From the NCBI GenBank assembly GCA_030027265.1, contig JASENG010000001.1:248001-312000 (forward strand): 64,000 nt of DNA. The letters run 5' to 3'. The notes beneath the pieces were generated by a model, which was not told the origin of the DNA, ran no database searches, and saw nothing but the letters and a program-made list of their open reading frames with translations. This document shows, in pieces, positions 18,108-26,881 of the stretch (position 1 is the first letter of the stretch; each line of letters opens with the position of its first letter). Position numbers and translations under genes: made by a program. Origin of the DNA: Lysinibacillus fusiformis (GTDB taxonomy: Bacteria; Bacillota; Bacilli; Bacillales_A; Planococcaceae).

Positions 18108-18590
18108 TTGATAAATTTTTTTGAATATAACTGGCAGGTAAGAGATGAATGGTTTGAATGGTGTAGCCAACTATCAAATGAGGAGTTGATAAAAGACCGA
18201 ACTGGTGGAGTAGGGAGTATTTTATATACTCTTTTTCATATTATTGATGTTGAATATAGTTGGCTACGTGGTATTCAGGGCAAAGAAGACCTAGTATTTG
18301 AATTTGCTGATTATGATACGCCTGAAAAGGTAAAATCTCTTTCTGATAGACTCCGAAATGAAATAGCAGAATTTCTGAATAAAAATTTAGGTGAATTAAA
18401 AGATAAAGTTGTATGTGTCCCTTGGGATGAAGATAAATATACCGTTGAGGAAATATTACATCATATTATTGCCCATGAAATTCATCACATTGGTCAACTC
18501 TCTATTTGGTCAAGAGAATTAGAGCTCAATCCCGTACCTGCTAATTTTATCGGAAGAAAATTTAAATTTAATTCTATTCATTCTTATTAA
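18108..18590 (+). CDS. DinB-superfamily protein
   Basis: 160 residues from the TTG at 18108, chosen because GGAG lies 8 bases upstream. DinB/YfiT-like four-helix metal protein. Putative metal-ligand histidines are in LYTLFHIIDVEYSWLRGI and in HHIIAHEIHHIGQLSIWSRE, the classic C-terminal DinB signature. Members include thiol-S-transferases that use bacillithiol or other thiols, but many are uncharacterised. It stands alone. Confidence 0.85.
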   Translation: MINFFEYNWQVRDEWFEWCSQLSNEELIKDRTGGVGSILYTLFHIIDVEYSWLRGIQGKEDLVFEFADYDTPEKVKSLSDRLRNEIAEFLNKNLGELKDKVVCVPWDEDKYTVEEILHHIIAHEIHHIGQLSIWSRELELNPVPANFIGRKFKFNSIHSY

Positions 18591-18769
18591 CTAAAGAGCC
18601 TTTAGTTGGTTAACGATATTCAACAATCGAGCCAGATAGTTGAAAAAAGGGAGAATACGTAATTTACCTAATGACTCTTTGTTTGGGTGAAAATATATTT
18701 TGAAAAGTAAATCAATTATTAAATGTTAATGATAGAATATCCTTAATCGATGAAATGGAGGAATATTCT

Positions 18770-19669
18770 GTGAAAACTATAAAGGTCTATCATTATGATG
18801 CATTTAGTAAAGAACCGAATAAGGGTAATCCGGCGGGAGTTGTTTTAAATGCGGATAAGCTAACGGAATCAGAAATGCAAGAAATAGCTTTCCAAGTCGG
18901 GTTTAACGAAACTTCTTTTTTGGTGAAGTCAGAAGTAGCTGACTATAGAATACGTTTCTTTACGCCAGGCCATGAAATGGATTTATGTGGCCATGGAACG
19001 ATGGCAACAATGTTTGCATTAAAAGAAAAAGGGATGTTGCAAAATAAAACCGATTTCACAATTGAAACAAATCTGGGAGTATTACCTATAAAACTAACCC
19101 TCACAATGGAAGGGGAAGTATTTATTACAATGAAACATGCAACGCCACAGTTTAAGGCTTTCACTGGTTCAAGAGATGCTTTAGCAAATTCAATTGGATT
19201 ATCTGCTTCGGATTTACATGAAGAATTACCAATTTTATACGGCAGTACAGGAACTTGGACATTATTAATACCGATTAAACGTCTTGATCAGTTTAAAAAG
19301 ATGCAGCCAAATAATAAACAGTTCCCTGAGATATTAAAGGAAATGCCGAAAGCATCTGTCCATCCGTTCTGCTTAGAAACTTATAATCCAAATGCTCATA
19401 TGCATGCTCGTCATTTCTCTTCACCATATTCAGGTACAATCGAGGATGCAGTTACAGGTACAGCTTCTGGCGTAATGGGCGCATTTTACGCTGAATACAT
19501 AGATAATAATTTTGATGGACCTTTAAATCTAATCGTTGAGCAAGGTCAAGAAATAGAGAAAGATGGACAAGTAATGGTATGCGTTTCAAGGAATCAAGAT
19601 ATTTACGATGTTGAAATTACGGGTGTGGCTGTTTATGTAAATGAATTCGATGTTAAATTAGAAATTTAA
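18770..19669 (+). CDS. PhzF-family isomerase
   Basis: 299 residues, started at the GTG at 18770 because GGAGG lies 8 bases upstream; an ATG at 18755 overlaps that site. Diaminopimelate-epimerase-like fold with the PhzF hallmarks: GNPAGVVL, the catalytic Glu in FNETSFL, and [14 protein letters not shown] second-half counterpart is [15 protein letters not shown]. PhzF catalyses an isomerisation in phenazine synthesis, but no phenazine genes are nearby. Stand-alone homologues are of unknown substrate and are common in Bacillales. Confidence 0.9.
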   Translation: MKTIKVYHYDAFSKEPNKGNPAGVVLNADKLTESEMQEIAFQVGFNETSFLVKSEVADYRIRFFTPGHEMDLCGHGTMATMFALKEKGMLQNKTDFTIETNLGVLPIKLTLTMEGEVFITMKHATPQFKAFTGSRDALANSIGLSASDLHEELPILYGSTGTWTLLIPIKRLDQFKKMQPNNKQFPEILKEMPKASVHPFCLETYNPNAHMHARHFSSPYSGTIEDAVTGTASGVMGAFYAEYIDNNFDGPLNLIVEQGQEIEKDGQVMVCVSRNQDIYDVEITGVAVYVNEFDVKLEI

Positions 19670-19825
19670 TTGCTTACTATACACATTAATTTTTTCATAA
19701 TCTATTGAATAACGTTCTCCAATAAAAGTTTTGGGACGAAGATAACTAATCTTCTCAATCGGGCGCCTTTCTTTAATAAAGACGCATCGTTCATCATGAA
19801 AATGGCCAAATAATTGAACAATGAC
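19658..19825 (-). pseudogene. 3' remnant of a gene, possibly metallophosphoesterase
   Basis: Frame reading VIVQLFGHFHDERC, IKERRPIEKISYLRP, ending at a stop that overlaps the PhzF gene end. GHFHD resembles the last metal-binding motif of calcineurin-like phosphoesterases. No N-terminal part is present upstream, so it is a fragment at best. Confidence 0.35.
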
Positions 19826-19839
19826 TGAGTAGGAAAATT

Positions 19840-20019
19840 ATGTTAAATTGGTGGTATCGTCAAGAAAATGCAGATTTACAAGGCTAAGGAAGTTTCCCTA
19901 TAAAAAAACCCAATTTCTCAGCATTAAAAGAGAAATTAGGTTTATTCATTAATGAAGGTGTTGATCCGGGAAGGATTAATGCCTTTTTATTGTCTTATGG
20001 TACTAACGGCACAGATTAA
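19840..20019 (+). pseudogene. Gene remnant with in-frame stop
   Basis: From an ATG at 19840 the frame reads MLNWWYRQENADLQG, stop, then GSFPIKKPNFSALKEKLGLF and INEGVDPGRINAFLL. It looks coding and is interrupted by one nonsense codon. Family not recognised. Confidence 0.35.
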
Positions 20020-20115
20020 TAGCATTAAACAATTAAAAATTGCCAAACTCAATTTTAATATGGAGGAATATCGCTTTTTAAAATTAGAATTTCCCTAACA
20101 TTGTAATTCCGTAGG

Positions 20116-20175
20116 CTAGGTTGTGTCTTTCTCCACCCATAAAACTGCATGACGTCTTTTGATTATATAAATCAT
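20116..20175 (-). CDS. Putative 19-residue peptide
   Basis: MIYIIKRRHAVLWVEKDTT with AAAGGTGGG ahead of its ATG, 38 bases downstream of the YrzI-type frame on the same strand. Too short for family assignment; support comes only from the ribosome-binding site and gene order. Confidence 0.35.
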   Translation of the reverse strand: MIYIIKRRHAVLWVEKDTT

Positions 20176-20212
20176 TTCAATTCCCACCTTTCCTATTTTT
20201 GAATTAACAAAA

Positions 20213-20352
20213 TTAATATTGACGAATATGATTTTCTGCTTTTCTTCGGTTATCTTCAAAGATTTTTTTCGCATTTTCATTATGAAGTGCTTTCTCAAGA
20301 GAAATCTCACGTTTTGTAATAGTTATCGTGAGAAAAAAATGTTTATTGTCAT
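20213..20352 (-). pseudogene. yrzI: YrzI-family small protein with 1-nt frameshift
   Basis: An ATG at 20352 follows AAGGAGGTGATAATAA and reads MTINIFFS, then quickly hits a stop. One base frame away the sequence continues as LTITITKREISLEKALHNEN and KKIFEDNRRKAENHIRQY, which matches the YrzI family (FFLTITI near the N-terminus, KALHNE in the middle). Adding one T to the T7 run inside the FF codons joins both parts into a 46-residue protein of the right length. So a homopolymer deletion, slippage on the run, or a sequencing error separates them. Confidence 0.65.
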
Positions 20353-20383
20353 TTATTATCACCTCCTTAAATACCCTGAAAAA

Positions 20384-20415
20384 TGAAAAAAACCGTAGAG
20401 AGACTCCCCTACGGT
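20384..20415 (-). terminator. Intrinsic terminator ahead of the YrzI-type frame
   Basis: On the minus strand ACCGTAG...CTACGGT is followed by TTTTTTTCATTTTT. It is the second of two tandem terminators between the 30-residue frame and the YrzI-type frame. Confidence 0.7.
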
Positions 20416-20424
20416 AAAAAAAGG

Positions 20425-20463
20425 CACAAAAATACCGCAGGGGCACACTTCTCCCTGCGGTAT
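20425..20463 (-). terminator. Strong GC-rich intrinsic terminator
   Basis: An 11-bp perfect stem (ATACCGCAGGG and CCCTGCGGTAT, 20432-20463), followed on the minus strand by TTTTTGTGCCTTTTTTT. Confidence 0.75.
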
Positions 20464-20488
20464 GGGTATGCTTAAATTGCAAAAAACC

Positions 20489-20581
20489 TTAAGCGATCCA
20501 TTCCAATCTGGTCGAATGTGTGATTTTAATGTTTGCTGAAGTTGAAACTACAAGTGACATCAATTTAACGATAACGATCAT
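20489..20581 (-). CDS. Putative 30-residue hydrophobic peptide
   Basis: Starts MIVIVKLMSLVVSTSANIKI, with the near-perfect ribosome-binding site TTAAGGAGGTCG 7 bases ahead of the ATG. The N-terminal half is a potential membrane helix. It is followed at once by two tandem terminators. Gene size, hydrophobic start and strong terminators recall small membrane peptides or type I toxins of Firmicutes, but no antitoxin RNA has been identified. Function is not assigned. Confidence 0.5.
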   Translation of the reverse strand: MIVIVKLMSLVVSTSANIKITHSTRLEWIA

Positions 20582-20912
20582 TCTATTCGACCTCCTTAAG
20601 AATTTTTTGTTTACTTTGTTAGTATATCCATCTTTAAGTAGTTTGTAAACATTTTTTACTAAGGCTTCCTTATTGTTCCAATATTACAGGAAAACCCTAT
20701 CCTACTATACATTGTTAGTATCCCGATTTTTTCGGAGGAGCAAATATTATTTTGCATTAACATGTTAATAACGGCAAACGATTATTTCCCAATTTGTTTG
20801 ATATTGTTTTAGGCCAGAAAGAAATTAAACCTGTCCCATTACTCGAATGCGAAAGCAAACCATTCTTACCAAAATAGAGATGAATCTCTTTTCAGCAATT
20901 CAAGGAAATCTA

Positions 20913-21425
20913 TCACTTCCTAAGCAAACCATATCCGCCATGTATTGCTTTGACATCGGATGCGGTGATGAGTGCTTTATCCACTTTTTTCTCGATGTCT
21001 TCAATGACTTTGTCTTTGATTTTACGTTTTAAGTGAAGGATCAGGATGCTTCTTTTTGTATCTCGGCCTTGTCCATGCATGACCGTTACGGCTACATTAT
21101 GGCTGCTTCGCAAGTAGTCTGCCAGTTCTTGCCCCACAATTTCATCCACGATGACTTGAATGGTAATCAGTCCAATGGCTAATTTGGATTCAAGCCATAT
21201 ACCAATATAGTTCCCAATGGCAAAGCCGATCGCATACGCGACCATATTTGCTGGATTTTCGCTAATGTCGACTAATACAACACTGACAACTTTTAACCAA
21301 ATAAGGACCTCAATGAATGCAATTAAAGAAGAGTAGCCTTTCATCCCTTTTGAAATAAATACAGTTTTCACTGTACTCAAAGAAACCTCGATAATTTTCG
21401 CTAATAAGATAATGATAAATCCCAT
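20913..21425 (-). CDS. UPF0316 (DUF5698/DUF2179) membrane protein
   Basis: 170 residues from the ATG at 21425 with GGAGGAAACGAT ahead. Three membrane helices in the first 85 residues (IIILLAKIIEVSLSTVKTVF, IAFIEVLIWLKVVSVVLVDI, MVAYAIGFAIGNYIGIWLE). A soluble DUF2179 domain follows (LRSSHNVAVTVMHGQGRDTK, ILHLKRK). The family is widespread in Bacillales; its function is unknown. Confidence 0.85.
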   Translation of the reverse strand: MGFIIILLAKIIEVSLSTVKTVFISKGMKGYSSLIAFIEVLIWLKVVSVVLVDISENPANMVAYAIGFAIGNYIGIWLESKLAIGLITIQVIVDEIVGQELADYLRSSHNVAVTVMHGQGRDTKRSILILHLKRKIKDKVIEDIEKKVDKALITASDVKAIHGGYGLLRK

Positions 21426-21700
21426 ATCGTTTCCTCCGAATTTTTGATAATAAACCACTTCGAATTTAGTAGTATACGATTTTTGTATATTGTTTACGTA
21501 TCCCTAATACACCTTTGTAAAACATGATACGGGCTGATCTTATATGTACAATAGGCATTATTTTATAATAAGACCTTGAAAATGATGAAATTTGATAAGG
21601 ATAACAAAAGCATTTATTAAGATTAACAATCCTTGAAATAGCCATCCGCAAATATGTAAAATTGTACCTATATGGATAGGAAGTAAGATGCGGAGGTATT

Positions 21701-22276
21701 ATGAAGAAAAGTTTCATTACAATATCGATTATTGTTGGAATACTGGCACTTGGTGCTGGCATCTATAACTTAGGAAAAATATTTAACCAGCCTTCAGAAG
21801 AAGAAATTCAAGAAGCTCGACAACAAATCGAAAAAGAATTTAATACTGCTGAAGTTGAGCTGCCCGAGGATGAACAGCTTAATTTAAGCGAGAGATTCCC
21901 GGATAATTTAAAGGAAAGTCAAATGCAGGAAATTATTCATGGAATGTCCCATCAAAAGGTAGAAGCTGAAGCTAAATGGGGCGAATATCAAATTACCCAA
22001 GAAAGAGTTGAGCGATTGCTGGAGGTAGCGATTTTGAATGAAGCCGCTTATCAGCATGGCAAAACTTATGTCACTATTTTGGAAAAATGGGCAAAAGGCG
22101 ATTTCTCAACTGCGGACAAGGACCATAATGCAATTTGGCAGATTCTTGGGGGCACGGTAGGAGAAGCAACGGGTTTGTTATCCCCTGTGGAAGAGCAAGA
22201 ATATATTGAACGCCATTTTAAAAACAAAACCCCTAAAAAAGAAAATGGAAACAATGAAGAAAATACGGAAGAATGA
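21701..22276 (+). CDS. Hypothetical membrane-anchored protein, DUF6241-like
   Basis: 191 residues. An N-terminal hydrophobic anchor (SFITISIIVGILALGAGIYNLG) precedes a charged linker. A helical domain follows, with the pattern MQEIIHGMSHQKVEAEAKWG and ERVERLLEVAILN, which I associate with DUF6241 proteins of Bacillales. It ends in a Lys/Glu/Asn tail. Probably outside the membrane. GGAGG lies 5 bases upstream. No partner genes suggest a role. Confidence 0.7.
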   Translation: MKKSFITISIIVGILALGAGIYNLGKIFNQPSEEEIQEARQQIEKEFNTAEVELPEDEQLNLSERFPDNLKESQMQEIIHGMSHQKVEAEAKWGEYQITQERVERLLEVAILNEAAYQHGKTYVTILEKWAKGDFSTADKDHNAIWQILGGTVGEATGLLSPVEEQEYIERHFKNKTPKKENGNNEENTEE

Positions 22277-22416
22277 TTTTTACAAACAGTAGTGCAGAAT
22301 TATCATTCATGCTGGCACCAGATGTAGAATAGAATAAAACAATTGAACTTTATGTTTTATTTTGCTGCTTCCAGCTTTTTCGTGATTAGTTAGAAATGAA
22401 ACGAAGGAGTGTAAAC

Positions 22417-22671
22417 TTGACGATTTTGAATCCTCAATATGCTTTTTTGGAGGCCGATTATGAAAAAACGAGCTTGAGCCAAATAAAGAATGAAAACTTA
22501 TCAACTATAATTCGAAGCGAAAATCCTGAAAAAGCTGAAAAAAAAGGTCTCAAAGACATCTTCATTTGGCTTTTATTGAAAATAAACCCACTGGCTCCTA
22601 CGCTTTTATGGATACCTGCCGATATTTATTGTATTGCTATTTTAATGACCGGGGAGATTATGACGTTCTAA
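22417..22671 (+). CDS. Hypothetical small protein with C-terminal hydrophobic segment
   Basis: 84 residues from the TTG at 22417, chosen because AAGGAG lies 8-9 bases upstream; the ATG at 22396 precedes that site. A charged N-terminal part (YEKTSLSQIKNENL) is followed by a helix pair (IFIWLLLKINPLAPTLLWIP). No family is recognised. The 3' end plus terminator (22628-22745) is duplicated at 24891-25003. Confidence 0.55.
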   Translation: MTILNPQYAFLEADYEKTSLSQIKNENLSTIIRSENPEKAEKKGLKDIFIWLLLKINPLAPTLLWIPADIYCIAILMTGEIMTF

Positions 22672-22745
22672 TTTTGTAAGCCCAAAATAATATATTGAGA
22701 AAATAGGGAAGAGCATGTTTTGGATCGAAACGTGCTCTTTTTTGC
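22628..22745 (+). repeat. Segment A of a ~115-bp duplication
   Basis: Covers the last codons of the preceding gene, a spacer and a terminator hairpin. A diverged copy lies at 24891-25003, with matching blocks TGTAT-GCTATTTT-ATGAC-GGGG and AGAG/GAGC-TGTTTTG and TGCTCTTTTTT. Confidence 0.65.
22711..22744 (+). terminator. Intrinsic terminator
   Basis: GAGCATGTTT pairs with AAACGTGCTC, followed by TTTTTT. Confidence 0.8.
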
Positions 22746-23276
22746 CTATATAAAGCAAATTTGGCTTCAGATTACACTCTTAACGAATGTCATCTTGTAT
22801 TAATAATTATTATTTTATGCTTTTATTTGTAATGAAATATATATAAGAAGTTTGAATATAGAAAATTATTAAACAAACTTTATGCGGTTTTAATAATTTT
22901 TAATTTGCTTGTCTATTTTGTAAAACGAAATTCGCCATTTTTAATCAAAATTCCCTTGGAGGCTGCTATTTGAAATGGTCGACTGCATAAGGATAGTAAG
23001 TAGTAAAATTTATTAGAGTTGAGTAATATCTGCTCGAACTTATAAATTTCATTTATTGCAAAATTTTATAAAAAGAAAAGGTTTCGTCATCTTTTTTAAT
23101 CGGGGTAACACAGAATGGTAACAATACTTGTGTATATTCTAGACAGGCAGATGATGGTACTGCCGGAAAAATTGAGTAATGATTTGCTCAAGTTCGCAGG
23201 AGGTAAAAAATAAGGGAACTCTATGAAAAATCCATCCTATCAGTAGAAAAAAATACAAATTAGGAGAGATGAAGTA
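22746..23276. other. Long leader before the acidic repeat protein
   Basis: About 530 bases with no ORF. It must hold the promoter of the repeat protein. No known riboswitch signature was recognised. Confidence 0.4.
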
Positions 23277-24800
23277 ATGAATAAAAAACAGGTGGAGTCA
23301 AAGAAAGCAAATAAAAAATTCTCAAAGAAAGTAGCACCTCTAGTGATGTCAACATCCATGGTGGCGGCAACGTTTTTAGTGGCGGGTGCACCTATTTCTG
23401 CAGCAGAGCTAGATACAAAGGGCGTTAATCCTGAAGTTATCGAACATGTGAAAGATCATCATCACGGTAAGGGTGTAAGTGAATTCGCTAAAAATTTCCC
23501 AGGCTCTCCTCAAAAAGGTGAGCTGGTTAGTGAGCTAGCAAAACATAAACATAAATTTAAACATAAGCATCATCACAAATTTATACCAATTAATGATCTT
23601 CCAGGTGATGATGGGAATGGTGATATAGATGAAACAGAAGCACCGGAAGCACCAGAAGAAGTGCCGGCGGTTGAAGAAGAGGTAACAGAAGCACCGGAAG
23701 CACCAGAAGAAGTGCCGGCGGTTGAAGAAGAGGTAACAGAAGCACCGGAAGCACCAGAAGAAGTACCGGCAGTTGAAGAAGAGGTAACAGAAGCACCGGA
23801 AGCACCAGAAGAAGTACCGGCAGTTGAGGAAGAGGTAACAGAAGCACCGGCAGTTGAAGAAGAGGTAACAGAAGCACCGGAAGCACCAGAAGAATTACCG
23901 GCAGTTGAAGAAGAAGTAACAGAAGCACCGGAAGCACCAGAAGAAGTGCCTGCAGTTGAAGAAGAAGTAACAGAAGCACCGGAAGCGCCAGAAGAAGTAC
24001 CGGCAGTTGAAGAAGAAGTATCAGCAGCACCGGAAGCACCAGAAGAAGTGCCTGCAGTTGAAGAAGAGGTAACAGAAGAACCAGCAACTGAAGAAGGACA
24101 AGCAGCTGATGAAACAGAAGCAGTAGAAGAAGCAGCAACAGCAGCTGAAGATACTAATCTAGTAGATGAAACTAGTGAATGGTTAGACGAAAGTTATCAA
24201 TTTATCAGCGCAGGCTATCAAAGCCTTACTGAATATTATCAAACACTAATAGAAGAATATTTAAGTGAATCAGAAACTCAATCAAGTGAAGAATTTGAAG
24301 ACGTTGAAGCTATTGAAGAAGAAGTATCCGATGTATCCACGGATGCAGCTGAACCAGAAACAACAAATGCAACCGAAGCACCTGACACAACAGACACAAC
24401 AGAAACACCAGAAGCACCTGAAACAACAGATACAACAGATGCAATCCCTGTAATGGCTGATGTATCTGAAAACACCCCTGTAGAAAATGTAGCAACAGAT
24501 CTAGCAGATGAAGAAAATGTTGATTTAGAAAGCCCAGCTGTTGTTGAAAACGAAAATCAACCTTCTGATATAGAAGCAGTTGAGCAAGCAATCACAGAAT
24601 CAGTGGAAACTACAGTAGCTGATGCTGAAGATTCAGTACAAACAGCAAATGAAGAAGCAGATTTGGCAACTGAAACAGAACAATCGGAGCAAAATGAGGT
24701 AGAAAAAGAAGCAGATGCAACACCTTTAAAGGATAAAGTTGTTGGGTACTATCAAGACCTGGTAGCTGCATTCTCTAACCTTTTCAACATATTAAAATAA
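23277..24800 (+). CDS. Secreted acidic repeat protein with His-rich segment
   Basis: 507 residues. Basic N-terminus plus hydrophobic core gives a signal peptide (about 1-42, cleavage near PISA-AE). A His/Lys-rich segment (about 60-102, with KHKHKFKHKHHHKF) could bind metal. Eight 17-residue repeats (TEAPEAPEEVPAVEEEV) plus one 10-residue partial unit follow (23634-24071). Next are two Tyr-rich helical stretches, a Thr/Glu/Ala/Asp tail and a C-terminal amphipathic helix (VVGYYQDLVAAFSNLFNILK). No LPXTG, SLH or LysM anchor is present, so it is released or held by charge. Strongly acidic overall and probably disordered. AGGAGAG precedes the ATG. Function unknown. Confidence 0.85.
   Translation: MNKKQVESKKANKKFSKKVAPLVMSTSMVAATFLVAGAPISAAELDTKGVNPEVIEHVKDHHHGKGVSEFAKNFPGSPQKGELVSELAKHKHKFKHKHHHKFIPINDLPGDDGNGDIDETEAPEAPEEVPAVEEEVTEAPEAPEEVPAVEEEVTEAPEAPEEVPAVEEEVTEAPEAPEEVPAVEEEVTEAPAVEEEVTEAPEAPEELPAVEEEVTEAPEAPEEVPAVEEEVTEAPEAPEEVPAVEEEVSAAPEAPEEVPAVEEEVTEEPATEEGQAADETEAVEEAATAAEDTNLVDETSEWLDESYQFISAGYQSLTEYYQTLIEEYLSESETQSSEEFEDVEAIEEEVSDVSTDAAEPETTNATEAPDTTDTTETPEAPETTDTTDAIPVMADVSENTPVENVATDLADEENVDLESPAVVENENQPSDIEAVEQAITESVETTVADAEDSVQTANEEADLATETEQSEQNEVEKEADATPLKDKVVGYYQDLVAAFSNLFNILK
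23634..24071 (+). repeat. 51-bp tandem coding repeat (8 full units, 1 partial)
   Basis: Units start at 23634, 23685, 23736, 23787, a 30-bp partial at 23838, then 23868, 23919, 23970 and 24021. Near-identical codons, including runs of identical third positions, show recent expansion by unequal exchange. Confidence 0.9.
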
Positions 24801-24860
24801 GGGGGACTTATTTGCATCATCGATTGCAATTAGGGCTTTGAACTGAATAACTAGACAAAG

Positions 24861-24896
24861 GGGAATGAATAAACTATTTTATTCATTCCCTTTTTG
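24861..24896 (+). terminator. Intrinsic terminator after the repeat protein
   Basis: GGGAATGAATAA pairs with TTATTCATTCCC, followed by TTTTTG. Confidence 0.85.
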
Positions 24897-25003
24897 TATC
24901 GCTATTTTGATGACTGGGGTGATGAAGACGTCCTAATATTTTCATCGATTATTTCAACTAGCAAAAGAGTGTGTTTTGAATAAAAACATGCTCTTTTTTT
25001 CTT
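24891..25003 (+). repeat. Segment B: duplicated 3' gene end and terminator
   Basis: Resembles 22628-22745: the same last codons of the 22417-22671 gene (TATCGCTATTTTGATGACTG), spacer and hairpin (AGAGTGTGTTTT / AAAACATGCTCT + T-run). It carries no start, so it is a noncoding relic of a duplication spanning or flanking the repeat-protein gene. Confidence 0.65.
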
Positions 25004-25098
25004 TTCTTAGCCTTACTAAAATAGTTCTGATTTATTGCTAAATATTAACATAATTTACGTTTGTATTACGTAAATAGAATAGGAGGGAGAGATGCGTA

Positions 25099-26181
25099 TT
25101 GAAAAAAATAATGGTTCTAAGTTTTATGTGCCTATTTATGGTGATGGGAACGATGCAAAGTGTACAAGCAGCTAGTTTTAAAGATATGAAGAAGACTACT
25201 TCGTTGTTTGTGGAAGTCAATTATTTGGCTGACCAAGGCATTATTAGCGGCTATCCTGATGGAACATTCCGGCCGAATGAGCCGATTTCAAAAAAACATA
25301 TTGCGGCTATGCTGGTTCGCACGCTTAACTTGCCGATGACAGATCTGAAGACCCCTAATTATAAGGATGTTCCGACAACCCATCCATACTACAAGGAAAT
25401 AGCGGCTGCATATACTGCAGGGTTGTTTTCAGATGCACGGTATTTTAAACCAGAGTCGAGTATTTCCCGTGGTTTTATGGCACGTTTAATGGCAAATGCC
25501 TTCAAATTGAAAGTACTTCCAGGAACGGAAGCGGATATCCAATATCGTGATGTCCCTCGCAGTGCTGGGTATTATACAGATATTTTAAAAGTTTCATCGA
25601 ATAATGTGGCAAGGGGTTATGAAGATGGCATGTTCAAACCAAATACACTTATTACGCGAGCGCATTTCTCCGCGTTTTTAACTCGTGCACTGACAACTGA
25701 ATCCTTCAATATTACGCCAGATAAAAATTACGATTATTACTATACGGATGGCAAGAGCATGTATCGTTATGAGTATGATCGCGAGGAAGATAATGGCCTA
25801 ACCTATTGGAAAATTCATAACGAAACAAAATCTGAATCAATCCCAAGACTTGGTTTTGTGCAGGAAATGAATTTCTACGGGGAAGCTTATGATGATTGGT
25901 ATCATTATGATAAAATCATTCCGTTTCCATTTGTGGTAACGCAAATTCACGATGAAAATGATATAGGGCCAGTATCTTATGGAAGCAGCTGGATTATTTC
26001 AACGGATGCCGTACGGACAGTTCACAATGTAGAATATCGCAACGTCATAGCAATCGAATCCTATTTCCCTTGGGATCATTCAACGAGATTTGACTATTAC
26101 GCAAAAGATATTGGCTTAATTCAAACCGTTGATAAAAATGGGAAAGAATTATATGGTTTAGTCCAACGTAAGGTACATTAA
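25099..26181 (+). CDS. S-layer homology (SLH) domain protein
   Basis: 360 residues from a TTG with AGGAGGGAGA upstream. A signal peptide (about 1-25, ending VQA-AS) is followed by three SLH motifs. The first has LADQGIISGYPDGTFRPNEP, the second AAAYTAGLFSDARYFKPESS, the third NNVARGYEDGMFKPNTLITR. SLH motifs bind pyruvylated secondary cell-wall polymer, so the protein sits on the wall surface. The C-terminal ~150 residues (YDYYYTDGKSMYRYEYD onward) are rich in aromatic and acidic residues and match no family I recognise. Confidence 0.9.
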   Translation: MKKIMVLSFMCLFMVMGTMQSVQAASFKDMKKTTSLFVEVNYLADQGIISGYPDGTFRPNEPISKKHIAAMLVRTLNLPMTDLKTPNYKDVPTTHPYYKEIAAAYTAGLFSDARYFKPESSISRGFMARLMANAFKLKVLPGTEADIQYRDVPRSAGYYTDILKVSSNNVARGYEDGMFKPNTLITRAHFSAFLTRALTTESFNITPDKNYDYYYTDGKSMYRYEYDREEDNGLTYWKIHNETKSESIPRLGFVQEMNFYGEAYDDWYHYDKIIPFPFVVTQIHDENDIGPVSYGSSWIISTDAVRTVHNVEYRNVIAIESYFPWDHSTRFDYYAKDIGLIQTVDKNGKELYGLVQRKVH

Positions 26182-26220
26182 TACGAAAAATATATTCAAA
26201 GATATCAAACATATCGCTTA

Positions 26221-26250
26221 ATCGTCGAGACACTCTCTCGGCGATTTTTT
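26221..26250 (+). terminator. Intrinsic terminator after the SLH gene
   Basis: ATCGTCGAGA pairs with TCTCGGCGAT, followed by TTTTTT. The next ~600 bases (to 26881) contain no gene; nothing else is recognised there. Confidence 0.85.
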
Positions 26251-26881
26251 CATTTCATGAGAATGACTGCCCGCTAGTTGGTGGTCAGGCACACGAGCCA
26301 TAAACCCAATTGAACGGCATGGTCATACATCATTACGCCAGCTTGACTAATTATAGAGTCAAACTATAACAAAGGTTGCGCCACATTTGTAAGTTTTCAT
26401 TTCAGCAAAATGCAGAATTGAATTTCAGCAATTTGCAGGAACCTATACCATAGACTACACAGAAGAATACTTAAAAGAATAAAAAAAGAATATACTGTCA
26501 TTCTCCCAGTTAATTTGATGGAAACAGTTATTTAAATAACAAAAAACGTCTTAGAAAGATTATTATCAATTCTATATAGCTGTTATTTTATGATAGACGT
26601 GTTACTGATTTTTTGAAAAATAAGGCTGTTAATAACCCTTTCATTCCAAACCTATTATTCGTCAGTTTTTAGCTCCTCTAATAGAATCATTTCTTTCATG
26701 CCATTACATAAATGAAAGAACTATGAAAGAGGAAGCTGCCTAATTCTTTATATGGATAGAGTCTGGTAGATATTATCGAAATTTAACAATAACCCTATTT
26801 TCTAGTAGTTTATGATTTTACAAATTTTCAGTTTTTAGTATTCTGTAAACTACTAAATTGAAAGGGGAGAATATCAAACCT

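Noticed and set aside
20390-20640. T-box or other riboswitch in the tandem-hairpin leader
   Set aside because: No T-box, specifier loop or known aptamer core; the hairpins are best read as two intrinsic terminators.
23590-24138. 182-codon Leu-rich open frame on the minus strand opposite the acidic repeats
   Set aside because: It is the mirror of the GAA/GCA-rich 51-bp repeat; poly-Leu low complexity, no ribosome-binding site, and the plus-strand gene has a signal peptide and terminator.
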